Source: Thiorhodococcus minor
GTDB taxonomy: Bacteria > Pseudomonadota > Gammaproteobacteria > Chromatiales > Chromatiaceae
Direction of reading: 5' to 3'
DNA length: 64,000 nt
Assembly (NCBI RefSeq): GCF_010820565.1
Contig: NZ_JAAIJQ010000002.1
Coordinates: forward strand, 94,747-158,746
Shown: one piece after another, positions 47,043 to 55,777 of the stretch
Position numbering within the stretch: the stretch's first letter is position 1
Layout: the number at the start of each line of letters is the position of its first letter
The notes under the pieces: generated by a model
Databases searched by the model: none
Seen by the model: the letters and a program-made list of their open reading frames with translations, nothing else
What the model was told of the DNA's origin: nothing
Made by a program: the position numbers and the translations under genes

Positions 47043-48265
47043 AGTGCCGGCATTGCGGGGCGGCCTTGGTGCTGTCGATGCTGGATCTCGGTAGCGCGCC
47101 ACCCTCCAACGCCTATCTGAACGAGCAGTCGCTGCATGGACCCGAGCGCTGGTATCCGCTGCGCATCCTGGTCTGCGAGCGCTGCTGGCTGGCGCAGACC
47201 GAGGACTTCGCCCGCGCCGATACCTTGTTCGATGCCGAGTACGCCTATTTCAGCGGCTTCTCGACGAGCTGGCTGGCGCATGTCGAGTGCTATGTCGAGC
47301 AAATGTGCGCTCATTTGTCGCTCGGGGCCGCGAGCCGGGTGATCGAGGTTGCGGCCAACGATGGCGCCTTACTGCAGTTCGTGCATGCGCGCGGCATCCC
47401 CTGTCTCGGGATCGAGCCGACCGCGGGGACCGCCGCGGCGGCACGCGCCAAGGGGCTGTCCATCGTCGAGGCGTTCTTCGGCCAGTCGCTGGCTCGGCGG
47501 TTGGCGGCCGAGGGACAGTGGGCGGACCTGATGGTCGCCAACAACGTTCTGGCGCATGTGCCCGATATCAACGACTTCGTCGCCGGCTTTGCGATCTTGC
47601 TCGCGCCGCAAGGCGTGGCGACCTTCGAGTTTCCCCATCTGGCTCGCCTGGTGGCCGAGGGACAGTTCGACACCATCTACCACGAGCACTTCTCCTACCT
47701 GTCGCTCACCGCAGTCGAGCGAATCTTTGCGGCCAACGGCCTGGCCCTGCTCGATGTCGAGACGTTGAGGACTCATGGGGGGAGTCTGCGCGTGATTGCG
47801 CAGCGTAGCGATACCGGCCGTCATCGGCGCGATCCACGGGTCGACCGCCTGCTGCAGGAGGAAGCGCGGCTCGGGATGGCCTCCGCTGGATACTATGCCG
47901 GTCAGCAGGCAAGGGTGGATCGGCAGAAGAACGACCTGCTTGCCTACCTCATCGAGGCCAAGCGTCGCGGTCTCGCTGTCGGTGCCTACGGCGCGGCGGC
48001 CAAGGGCAACACTCTGCTCAACTATGCCGGTGTGAGACCGGATCTGCTGCCTTACGTGGTGGACCGCAACCCGGCCAAGCAGGGACGCTATCTCCCTGGC
48101 AGCCGGATCCCGATCCTGTCCGAGGACCACCTGCGGCGCGACCGTCCGGATCGTGTCTTGCTCCTGCCGTGGAACCTGCGCGACGAGCTGGTCGCGCAGT
48201 TGGACTATGTTCGCGGCTGGGGCGGGCGCTTCGTTTTGGCCGTGCCCGAGCTGGTCGAATGCTGA
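47039..48265 (+). CDS. Sugar C-methyltransferase (TcaB9/NovU/TylC3 type)
   Basis: The 408-residue enzyme has an N-terminal zinc-binding domain (CRHC... VCERCW), a SAM-binding domain (VIEVAANDGALLQFVHARGI) and a Rossmann-like C-terminal domain (GAYGAAAKGNTLLNYAGVRP). The segment IYHEHFSYLS matches the catalytic Tyr-x-Glu-His loop of TcaB9, a C-3 methyltransferase that acts on 4-keto sugars. GTG 47039 overlaps the epimerase stop. It should put a methyl branch on the CDP-4-keto sugar. Confidence 0.92.
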   Translation: MKCRHCGAALVLSMLDLGSAPPSNAYLNEQSLHGPERWYPLRILVCERCWLAQTEDFARADTLFDAEYAYFSGFSTSWLAHVECYVEQMCAHLSLGAASRVIEVAANDGALLQFVHARGIPCLGIEPTAGTAAAARAKGLSIVEAFFGQSLARRLAAEGQWADLMVANNVLAHVPDINDFVAGFAILLAPQGVATFEFPHLARLVAEGQFDTIYHEHFSYLSLTAVERIFAANGLALLDVETLRTHGGSLRVIAQRSDTGRHRRDPRVDRLLQEEARLGMASAGYYAGQQARVDRQKNDLLAYLIEAKRRGLAVGAYGAAAKGNTLLNYAGVRPDLLPYVVDRNPAKQGRYLPGSRIPILSEDHLRRDRPDRVLLLPWNLRDELVAQLDYVRGWGGRFVLAVPELVEC

Positions 48266-48346
48266 TCGGACCGGAAGCAGGGGCGCGTTGCGAGCTCGGT
48301 ACGACCGGGACGCTTCTCATACGTTGCCCGGAGGGCTGCTGACGAG

Positions 48347-49174
48347 ATGCTGCTCTTCACCGGCTCCACCGGCTTTCTTGGTCGGCAGATCCTGCGCCAA
48401 CTGAAAGGGTGCGGCATGCCGATCCGGCTGCTGGTGCGCGATGCGGGACGTGTCTCGGCGGCGCTCTCAGGCGTGGTCGAGACGATCGAGACACGGGATT
48501 TGTTCGCTGAGCAGACGGAAGTGCTGAGGGGCTGGCTGGACGGGGTGGACACGCTTGTGCACGCGGCTTGGTATGCGGAGCCCGGGCGCTATCTGGATTC
48601 GCCCCACAATCTCGCTTGCCTCAATGGCTCTCTGCGGCTTGCGCGGGCATTCATCGATGCCGGGGGACGGCGGTTCGTCGGCATCGGGACCTGCTTCGAG
48701 TACGACCTCTCTGCGGGCTTGCTGAGCACGCAGACGCCGCTTCGGCCCCAGACTCTCTATGGCGCCTGTAAGGCCGCGACTTTCCAAGTTCTTGATCGCT
48801 TGCTGCCCGCGGCTGGGGTTGAGCTTGCCTGGTGCCGGCCGTTCTATCTGTACGGGGACGGCGAGGCACCGCAGCGCCTGGTGGCCTATCTGCATCGCCG
48901 GCTGGCGGCCGGGGAGCCGGCGGAGCTGAGCTCAGGGGATCAGATCCGCGACTATCTCGATGTCGAGGAGGCCGGGGCAATGATTGCCGCGGTCGCGCTG
49001 GGCGGTCGCCGGGGAGGGATCAATATTTGCTCCGGTCGACCGGTCACCGTGCGCCAGCTTGCGGAGCGCATCGCCGACGAATACGGGCGCCGCGATCTGC
49101 TGCGCTTCGGGGCGCGGCCCGACAATCCGCTGGACCCGCTTTGTGTCGTCGGCATCCGCGACGGAGCGAACTGA
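48347..49174 (+). CDS. NAD(P)-dependent epimerase/reductase of SDR type
   Basis: The 275-residue extended SDR has the nucleotide motif GSTGFLGRQILRQL and the catalytic YGACK (Tyr-x3-Lys). It resembles RfbJ-type CDP-4-keto-sugar reductases in context and layout. As the last gene of the CDP-sugar set it probably reduces the C-4 keto group after methylation. It starts 81 bases after the methyltransferase gene, and the candidate sigma-28 promoter lies 20 bases after its stop. Confidence 0.85.
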   Translation: MLLFTGSTGFLGRQILRQLKGCGMPIRLLVRDAGRVSAALSGVVETIETRDLFAEQTEVLRGWLDGVDTLVHAAWYAEPGRYLDSPHNLACLNGSLRLARAFIDAGGRRFVGIGTCFEYDLSAGLLSTQTPLRPQTLYGACKAATFQVLDRLLPAAGVELAWCRPFYLYGDGEAPQRLVAYLHRRLAAGEPAELSSGDQIRDYLDVEEAGAMIAAVALGGRRGGINICSGRPVTVRQLAERIADEYGRRDLLRFGARPDNPLDPLCVVGIRDGAN

Positions 49175-49194
49175 CGGTTTTCCGTCCGAAATAG

Positions 49195-49221
49195 TCAAGT
49201 TTCTTCTCAGGTGGTCGATAC
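49195..49221 (+). promoter_or_regulatory. Candidate sigma-28 (FliA) promoter of the radical SAM operon
   Basis: TCAAGTTT (49195-49202), an 11-base spacer and GTCGATAC (49214-49221) match the FliA consensus TAAAGTTT-N11-GCCGATAA at seven of eight and six of eight positions with exact spacing. It lies in the 95-base gap before the first radical SAM gene. The predicted start of transcription (about 49229) falls at the ATG 49231 and supports GTG 49270 as the translation start, leaving a leader of about 40 bases with GGAG. Confidence 0.75.
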
Positions 49222-49269
49222 TCTAAGCTCATGGGCTTGCGGGCCGAGCTTCCGACGGAGATTCAGAGC

Positions 49270-50553
49270 GTGACATCAGCAGCGATTCCGACGCCATCCC
49301 AGCTGCAGGCGCTGATCGGCGATCGAACGGTCCACATCTGGGGGGCTAGGCACGATGGCTATGCCGCGCACAACGTCCTGGCGCGCCATGGCATCGGGAC
49401 GGAGGGCTTTGTCGACTCCAGCCTGTCGATGCAGGGCGAGCGGGTTTTCGGAAAGCCCGTGATGCTGCCAGCGGACTTCTTCGCGGGCGCGACACTCCGG
49501 ACGGCCTTCATCGTGATCGCTTCCGGCTTCCACGCCGACGAGATCGCCGCCCAGTGTCTGCGTCACGGTTTTCGCGCCGACCGAGATTTCGTCGTCCAGA
49601 GTGAGCTGCGGCTGTTCAACTACCAGGTCGACATCTCGGGAAGCTGCAACCTGAGATGCATCTCCTGCCCACGCGGAAACTTCGACGAGCATCGCCCCAA
49701 GGGGTTCATGTCGGCGGCGGTCTATCGCGAGCTGATCGAGAAGATCCTGCGCGACGACCCCTACACCGGGATCATCACGCTCTACAACTGGGGCGAGCCG
49801 CTGCTGAACCGGGACCTGCCGGAGATCGTCACGATCACCAACGAATATGGCCTGCTTTCGGCCATCTCCAGCAACCTGAGCTTCCGGCTGGATTTCGAGC
49901 CGGTCGTCGCGGCGCGGCCCACCTGGTTTCGCATCTCCGTCTCGGGGTGGGAGGGGAGCTACGAAGTCACCCATACCGGCGGCAACTGGACGCGGCTGAT
50001 GGAGAACGTGTATCGGCTGGCCGAGTATCGGGACCGGCATCACCCAGGGATGATGGTCGAGGTTTTCTACCACATCTACGGCCACAATCGAGATGACATT
50101 CTCCGCTGGCAGGCGCTCTGCAACGAGCTGGGCTTCGTCCTGCGCTATCGCCACGCGGCGCTCGCACCGCTCGACAACATCGAATCCGTGATCGACGGCC
50201 GCCCAATCAACGAAAGGGTGCGAAGCACCATGGGGCTGCAGGCCCTCCAGGTGGAGGACGTCATGCACCGGGCGTATGCCGAGCGCCAGCGGCCCTGCTA
50301 CTACGAGCGTCACCTCTGGATCAACTGGGACCTGGCCGTAGCACATTGCATGGAGTGGTATCGCCCGGATCTCAATCTGGTCGAGGGGAGCTTTCTCGAC
50401 GTGACCGCCGATGAATTGATCGCCGCTCGCGACGGCAGCCAGTTCTGCGCGCGCTGCAAGGCGCGCGGTATTCACCGGTGCTTCGTGGTGTACAGCGACG
50501 AGAAGCTGATCGCCGAGCGCAACAGCATTCCATTCGCCGAGAAGGTTGTTTGA
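49270..50553 (+). CDS. Radical SAM/SPASM-like enzyme 1 with N-terminal Rossmann-like domain
   Basis: The 427-residue protein starts with a Rossmann-like domain (VHIWGARHDGYAAHNVLARH, GFVDSSLSMQG) followed by a radical SAM core with cluster Cys126, Cys130 and Cys133 in CNLRCISC. The signature YNWGEPLLNRDLPEI and SSNLSF follow. At the C-terminus, INWDLAVAHC and FCARCKARGIHRC look like a SPASM-type second cluster. I chose GTG 49270 (GGAG spacing, leader from the sigma-28 site, agreement with paralogue lengths 416-425) over ATG 49231. The substrate is unknown; a sugar or glycan is inferred. Confidence 0.88.
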   Translation: MTSAAIPTPSQLQALIGDRTVHIWGARHDGYAAHNVLARHGIGTEGFVDSSLSMQGERVFGKPVMLPADFFAGATLRTAFIVIASGFHADEIAAQCLRHGFRADRDFVVQSELRLFNYQVDISGSCNLRCISCPRGNFDEHRPKGFMSAAVYRELIEKILRDDPYTGIITLYNWGEPLLNRDLPEIVTITNEYGLLSAISSNLSFRLDFEPVVAARPTWFRISVSGWEGSYEVTHTGGNWTRLMENVYRLAEYRDRHHPGMMVEVFYHIYGHNRDDILRWQALCNELGFVLRYRHAALAPLDNIESVIDGRPINERVRSTMGLQALQVEDVMHRAYAERQRPCYYERHLWINWDLAVAHCMEWYRPDLNLVEGSFLDVTADELIAARDGSQFCARCKARGIHRCFVVYSDEKLIAERNSIPFAEKVV

Positions 50554-50554
50554 C

Positions 50555-51832
50555 ATGGTCTGGACCCAGCAGCGTCTACGCGATGCAGTCGGTGCGCGCT
50601 CGGTGTGGATCTGGGGCGCGATGATCGTCGGTCAGGGGCTGTGTCGCGCACTGCAGCGATCGGGTTTGCCGATTGCTGGGTTTCTCGATTCCAGCCCGGC
50701 GATGCAGGGCCACAGGGCGTTGGGCTATCCGGTGCATGCGCCGGACTCGGTGCTCCCTCGCGCGCGTGCTGGGGAGGCGTTCATCCTGATCGGCTCGGGA
50801 CACCACGACCGTCCCATCGAGGCGCAGTGCCAGTCGCACGGCCTGATCGCCGAGCGCGACTATCTGTCCTCGCGCGCGCTCAACGACATCGACCCCAGCA
50901 TCGATATCTCGGGGCTCTGCAACCTGCGCTGCCTGTCCTGTCCCCAGGGCAACCTCGCCGAGCGTCCGCCGACCGGCTTCATGGGGCTGGAGACCTATGA
51001 AGCGATCCTGAGCAAGCTGCTCGACGAGCTTCCCTTTCTCGGTAGCGTCCAGCTCTACACCTGGGGCGAGCCTCTGCTCAACCGCCAGTTGCCGGAGATC
51101 ATCGCCGCAACCCGCGCCGCCCAGGTGATGACCGCCATCTCCACCAACCTGAAGGCCGCGCGCGGGCTGGAGGCGGTCGTCGCCGCACGGCCGGATTGGA
51201 TCAAGGTCTCGGCTTCCGGCTACGGCGACAGCTACGCGATCGGCCATACCGGCGGGGACTGGGAGGGTTTTCTCGCGAATCTGCATCAGCTCTCCCAATT
51301 GCGCGAGAGGCTGCATCCGGAGCTGCAGATCGTCCTCAACTACCATCTCTACCGGCACAGCGTCGGCGAAAGCTATCGCTCGATGCAGGCCTTGTGCGAC
51401 GAGCTTGGGCTCATCTTCCGTCCCAACATGGCCTACCTCTATTCGCTGGACAACGTCCTCGACTATGTCGAGGGCCGTCCGCTCTCGCCCGAAGCGGAGC
51501 GCACCCTGGATCTGATGTTGCTCGATATCGACACCGGCCTCGAGCGGGCTCGGCAGCGCAAGCACATCCCCTGTCCCGAAGAGCGCTGTCTGCCCATCAA
51601 CTGGGATGGGCGCGTGCGATTCTGCGGGGTCTATTTCAAGCCATTCATCGCCGACGACTTCCTGAGCGTCCCGCTCGAAGAAATGCTTGCGCGCCGGAAT
51701 GGCAGTGCCTTTTGCCGGCGCTGCATGAGCCATGGGCTGCATCACTACACCGGGGTCTATCTCGAAGAGCGCATCCTCGAGGACGGCGTCCCGGAGTCCT
51801 CGCTGCCGCCGCCCCTGGGCAAGGTCGGATGA
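50555..51832 (+). CDS. Radical SAM/SPASM-like enzyme 2 with N-terminal Rossmann-like domain
   Basis: The 425-residue paralogue of the preceding gene has the same layout. The Rossmann-like domain has WIWGAMIVGQGLCRALQRSG and GFLDSSPAMQG; the cluster is Cys122, Cys126 and Cys129 (CNLRCLSC), followed by YTWGEPLLNRQLPEI. The C-terminal set is RCLPINWDGRVRFC and FCRRCMSHGLHHY. It begins one base after enzyme 1 stops (ATG 50555; a TTG at 50546 is less likely) and its stop overlaps enzyme 3. Spacing suggests an assembled multi-enzyme unit, but function is not known. Confidence 0.88.
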   Translation: MVWTQQRLRDAVGARSVWIWGAMIVGQGLCRALQRSGLPIAGFLDSSPAMQGHRALGYPVHAPDSVLPRARAGEAFILIGSGHHDRPIEAQCQSHGLIAERDYLSSRALNDIDPSIDISGLCNLRCLSCPQGNLAERPPTGFMGLETYEAILSKLLDELPFLGSVQLYTWGEPLLNRQLPEIIAATRAAQVMTAISTNLKAARGLEAVVAARPDWIKVSASGYGDSYAIGHTGGDWEGFLANLHQLSQLRERLHPELQIVLNYHLYRHSVGESYRSMQALCDELGLIFRPNMAYLYSLDNVLDYVEGRPLSPEAERTLDLMLLDIDTGLERARQRKHIPCPEERCLPINWDGRVRFCGVYFKPFIADDFLSVPLEEMLARRNGSAFCRRCMSHGLHHYTGVYLEERILEDGVPESSLPPPLGKVG

Positions 51833-53106
51833 TGCAGGTGCATGGCGTTCTCGCCGAGCTGCGCGCGACGGCGGCCACCCGGCCGTTGTGGATCTGGGGT
51901 GCGGGCAATCAGGGGCGTGGAATCTGCTCCGTTCTCCAAGGGCATGGGGTGCCGCTGGCTGGCTTTTTGGATCAGGCGGCCGATCGACTGGCGGGCCGCG
52001 TCATGGGGCTGCCGGTGGCGGAGCCGTCGCGGGTCCTCAACGCGCTCGACGGGGTCGCGTCGTCGCAGCGGCCCTTCGTCGTCATCGCCTCCTGGTTTTT
52101 CGAAGCGGAGATCGCGCAGCGTCTGAGAGCGGCGGGCCTGGGCGAGCACGATGACTTCATTGGGTACTCGCGACTGAAGCCTGTCGACTACTCGGTGGAT
52201 ATCGTCGGTGTCTGCAATCTGAAGTGCCTTGCCTGTCCGCGGGCGAGTCGCGCGCCCAGTGATGGGAAGCTTGGGATGATGTCGCTCGAGACCTTTCGCC
52301 TGGTGCTGGACAAGATCCTCGCCGAGAGTCCCTTCGTCGGCAATCTCCAGCTCTACCAATGGGGCGAGCCTGTGCTGCACCCGCAGCTGCCGGAGATCGT
52401 CGAGCATGCCCGTAGCCGGGGCGTGCTGTGCGCCATTTCGAGCAACCTCAACGCCGATGTGGACTATGCCCGGATCCTCTCGGCGCGTCCCGAGTGGCTG
52501 CGCATCTCGACCTCGGGCTGGGGCGAGGGCTACGAGATGACACATGCCCGCGGGCGCTGGCCGCGCTTCCTCGAGCATCTGCGCGAGGTCGCCACCCTGC
52601 GTCGCACGCTGCATCCGGAGATGAAGATCGAGGTTTATTACCACCTCTACAAGCACAGCGTCGGTGACAGTCTCGCTCGCTTTCAGGCCTTATGCGACGA
52701 GCTTGGGCTGGAGCTCCACCCCATTCCCGCCTACCTCATCTCGCTCGACGACGTTCTGGGATACTGTGAGGGTCGACCCTTGCCGGAGCCGGCCCGGCAG
52801 GCCGCCGAGCAGCTCTTGGTGAGCCTGGAAGATGGGCTCGCGGCGGCGTATCGAGAGCGCCATCGCGGCTGCGATGTTCTGCGCTGCGTCAATATTAACT
52901 GGGACACGTCGGTCAGCCAGTGCATGCTGTACTACGACAGCGTCGGCAACACGGTCGCCCCGAGCTATCTGGAGATCCCGCTGGAGCGTATCCAGGCGCT
53001 GCGCCATGCGGCCGATCTGTGTCGACGCTGCACCAGGTACGGCCTCCATCAATATTGTGCCTCCTACGCGCGCATGGAGCCCGTGTCCGAGGCCGCGTCC
53101 GCATGA
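51829..53106 (+). CDS. Radical SAM/SPASM-like enzyme 3 with N-terminal Rossmann-like domain
   Basis: The 425-residue product begins MMQVHGVLAEL (ATG 51829; 51832 also possible). It has WIWGAGNQGRGICSVLQGHG, cluster Cys129, Cys133 and Cys136 (CNLKCLAC), YQWGEPVLHPQLPEI, SSNLN, and a C-terminal RCVNINWDTSVSQCMLYYDS with LCRRCTRYGLHQYC. The residue after the third cluster Cys differs from enzymes 1, 2 and 4 (PRASRAPS in place of P-x-GN), so its substrate pocket may differ. Its stop overlaps the glycosyltransferase start (ATGA). Confidence 0.88.
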   Translation: MMQVHGVLAELRATAATRPLWIWGAGNQGRGICSVLQGHGVPLAGFLDQAADRLAGRVMGLPVAEPSRVLNALDGVASSQRPFVVIASWFFEAEIAQRLRAAGLGEHDDFIGYSRLKPVDYSVDIVGVCNLKCLACPRASRAPSDGKLGMMSLETFRLVLDKILAESPFVGNLQLYQWGEPVLHPQLPEIVEHARSRGVLCAISSNLNADVDYARILSARPEWLRISTSGWGEGYEMTHARGRWPRFLEHLREVATLRRTLHPEMKIEVYYHLYKHSVGDSLARFQALCDELGLELHPIPAYLISLDDVLGYCEGRPLPEPARQAAEQLLVSLEDGLAAAYRERHRGCDVLRCVNINWDTSVSQCMLYYDSVGNTVAPSYLEIPLERIQALRHAADLCRRCTRYGLHQYCASYARMEPVSEAASA

Positions 53107-54524
53107 CGATTCGCGTGCTGCATCTCGCACCTCACTTCGGCGGCGGTGTCGGGACCGTGCTCCGCGCGCTGATCGCGGAGAGCCAGCGCCAGGGCGGTCA
53201 TGCACATCGCTTGGCCTGTCTCGAGGCCGCGGCGGAGCCGACCCGCGCCTGGGCGGGTGCGCTCGGCGTCCAAGTGATCGATCGACTCCACTGGGACGAC
53301 ACGGTGCTCCGTGCCGCGCTGGGCGAGACCGATCTGGTCCATCTGCATTGGTGGCACCATCCGTTGCTGAACGCGCTGATGCACCGCAGTGATCTGCCGC
53401 TCTTTCGCTGTGTGCTCTGGACTCACGTCAATGGTCATCATCCCCCGCAAAACTTCCCGCTGGGGATTGCCGACTATCCCGATCTGCTGGTCCTGGCGAC
53501 CCCCTGGAGCCTGAAGGCGCCCGCGCTGGTCGAGCCGATCGCGCGCGGCACCGACATTCGGGTCGTGCGCAGCAGCGCTGGGATCCCAAGCATGCCGCTG
53601 CGCGCGGACGGCCTGGATGGCGTGACTCGCGTCGGCTACGTGGGGACCGTCGACCCGATCAAGATGCATCCCGATTTCGTCCGTCTGTGTCTGGAGGCTG
53701 ACCTGCCGGGACGCATCGTCGTGGCCGGCGGGCCCGGCCAAGAGGCGCTGCGCGCCGCCGCGCGGGCGGCTGGCGCCGAGGATCGCTTCGAGATCCTGGG
53801 GCCGATCGACGACGTCCCTAGCCTCATGAGCCGTCTCGATGTCTTCGCGTATCCGTTGAGCCCGCACCACTACGGCACCGGCGAGCAGGTGCTGCTCGAG
53901 GCCGTGGCTGCAGGTGCGGCTCCCGTCGTGCTTGGAACCGACAATGAGCGGTCGCTGCTCGAGCACCTATCCTGCGGGATCATGACGGAATCGGGGGCGG
54001 CCTTTGCGCATGCCCTTCGACAGCTGGCCACTGATCCGGCCCGTTTGAGCATCGAGCGCGCCCGCTGCGCGACGGCCGCGACCACATTCTCGGGACTGCG
54101 TGAGACCACGGCCGATTGGCACGGGATCTATTCAGAGACGATGGCGCGCGCGCCCGCTGGTCACCGGATGCCTGACAGCAGGCGTCACGATCCGAATCCG
54201 CACGAGCTCCTGCTCGCTGCCTGCCAAGGGACCGAGCTGGCCCCGCTCTATGCGCGATTGATCGCCGGCGACGAGCTTGGCCGCGAGGATTGGGGCAGCC
54301 TCCCCTGGGGCTGTCTCTCCGATACCCGTGGGTCTTGCTTCCATTACTGCGCGTTCTTCGACGATCCGGCGTTGGAGCGAATTGCCGGGGCGCTCGCACC
54401 CGCGCGCTGCGCCGACGCCAGGTCAGATCCGCCGACGCGGCTTGGGTGTCAGCCGCGATCCGGCGGGGCCGTCGATGGGCCACCGGGGCGGAGCGCTGCG
54501 GCTTTCAGAGGGCAGACGACATGA
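53103..54524 (+). CDS. GT4-family glycosyltransferase with C-terminal extension
   Basis: The 473-residue protein has the GT-B layout of family 4: VLHLAPHFGGGVGTVLRALI at the N-terminus, DLVHLHWWHHPLLN, then VGYVGTVDPIKMHPDFVRLC and the donor-site region FEILGPIDDVPSLMSRLDVF with GTGEQVLLEAVAAGAAPVVL. The last 100 residues after about position 365 form an extension without a recognised domain (LLLAACQGTELAPLYARLIA). Its position between radical SAM enzymes 3 and 4 implies a shared glycan substrate. Both ends overlap the neighbours by four bases. Confidence 0.85.
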   Translation: MTIRVLHLAPHFGGGVGTVLRALIAESQRQGGHAHRLACLEAAAEPTRAWAGALGVQVIDRLHWDDTVLRAALGETDLVHLHWWHHPLLNALMHRSDLPLFRCVLWTHVNGHHPPQNFPLGIADYPDLLVLATPWSLKAPALVEPIARGTDIRVVRSSAGIPSMPLRADGLDGVTRVGYVGTVDPIKMHPDFVRLCLEADLPGRIVVAGGPGQEALRAAARAAGAEDRFEILGPIDDVPSLMSRLDVFAYPLSPHHYGTGEQVLLEAVAAGAAPVVLGTDNERSLLEHLSCGIMTESGAAFAHALRQLATDPARLSIERARCATAATTFSGLRETTADWHGIYSETMARAPAGHRMPDSRRHDPNPHELLLAACQGTELAPLYARLIAGDELGREDWGSLPWGCLSDTRGSCFHYCAFFDDPALERIAGALAPARCADARSDPPTRLGCQPRSGGAVDGPPGRSAAAFRGQTT

Positions 54525-55771
54525 ATATCCAAACTTTGGCCGCTATCTCGAAGGATCGCCCGGTCTACTGCTGGGGTGCGGGTCGCTATGGTGTGATGGC
54601 GGGAGACGCGCTGCTCAGGGCCGGCGTGCGGGTCGCCGGATTCATCGACAAGGCGGTCAGGCCGTCGTCGCGCGACGATGCGATCAAGATCTTGCACCCC
54701 GATGCGCTCGACCATCGGGACGGCTGGCTCGTCGTGGTGACGAGCATGTTCTTCGAGGGCGAGATCGAGCGCAGTCTGCTGAGCAAGGGCTATGTCATCG
54801 GCCGCGACTACGCACTCTATTCCGCGCTCAAGAAATGGAGCTTCGAGATCGACGTCTCGGGCGTATGCCAATTGAAGTGTCCGAGCTGCCCGAACGGCAA
54901 CTTTTCGGGAGGGACGCTCGCGAAAGACATGATGGGGCTCGATCTCTACCGTCGCATTCTGAGCAAGCTGCTCGCCGAGGTCGATTTCCTGCCGGATGTC
55001 CAGCTCTACTCATGGGGTGAGCCGCTGCTGAACCCTGCGCTGCCCGACATGGTCGCCTACTCGGTGGAGCGCGGTGTTTCCGTGGGCATCTCATCCAACC
55101 TGAACGACACCCGACACCTCGAGAAGACGATTCTGGCCCGGCCCGATTGGTTTCGCGTGTCCCTATCCGGAACCGGCGAGCGCTATGGACTCAGTCATCG
55201 TGGAGGGCGCTGGGAGAAGGTTGCACGCCACATCGATCAGCTCGCCGAATTGCGGGGTCGCCATCATCCCGGGATGGTGGTCGAGATGAATTACCACCTG
55301 TACCGGCACAATGCCGCCGACGTCGAGACGATTGCGGCGCTGTGTAGAGATAAAGGCTTTCTGTTCAAGCCCAATGCCGCCTACATCGACCCCCTCGATA
55401 CCCTCATCGAGTATGTCGAGGGGCAGCCGCTTCCGGACGATCTGGTTAGGATCTCCAGGGAGCTGCTCTTGGATGTCGACGAGGTTCTGCGGGATTGCCG
55501 TCGTAATCGCTCCGCGAACTGCGTTCGCGAGCGCACGGTTGTGATCCACAGTGATGGCGCCGTCCGTCAGTGTCCGCATGTATTCGGCGCACAGTATAGA
55601 CTCGACAGGGGACTATTGGATTCCTCCATGGGTGAGATCTCGCGGCTGTTCGCCGATCGCGATCTCTGCAGGCGGTGCAAGAGCCTGGGACTGAATAACT
55701 TCTATGCCCATTTTCTGGATTGCTCCGATCAGCCCGGCGCCGAGATGCCGCGTCGCACCCGGCAGGACTGA
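54521..55771 (+). CDS. Radical SAM/SPASM-like enzyme 4 with N-terminal Rossmann-like domain
   Basis: The 416-residue member is the most divergent of the four but keeps the layout: VYCWGAGRYGVMAGDALLRA, cluster Cys116, Cys120 and Cys123 (CQLKCPSC, with Gln in place of the usual Asn), YSWGEPLLNPALPDM and SSNLND. The C-terminal half has VVIHSDGAVRQC and LCRRCKSLGLNNFYAHFLDC. ATG 54521 overlaps the glycosyltransferase stop. The later Cys pattern is shifted relative to enzymes 1-3, so the second cluster may be ligated differently. Confidence 0.88.
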   Translation: MNIQTLAAISKDRPVYCWGAGRYGVMAGDALLRAGVRVAGFIDKAVRPSSRDDAIKILHPDALDHRDGWLVVVTSMFFEGEIERSLLSKGYVIGRDYALYSALKKWSFEIDVSGVCQLKCPSCPNGNFSGGTLAKDMMGLDLYRRILSKLLAEVDFLPDVQLYSWGEPLLNPALPDMVAYSVERGVSVGISSNLNDTRHLEKTILARPDWFRVSLSGTGERYGLSHRGGRWEKVARHIDQLAELRGRHHPGMVVEMNYHLYRHNAADVETIAALCRDKGFLFKPNAAYIDPLDTLIEYVEGQPLPDDLVRISRELLLDVDEVLRDCRRNRSANCVRERTVVIHSDGAVRQCPHVFGAQYRLDRGLLDSSMGEISRLFADRDLCRRCKSLGLNNFYAHFLDCSDQPGAEMPRRTRQD

Positions 55772-55777
55772 CGGACG

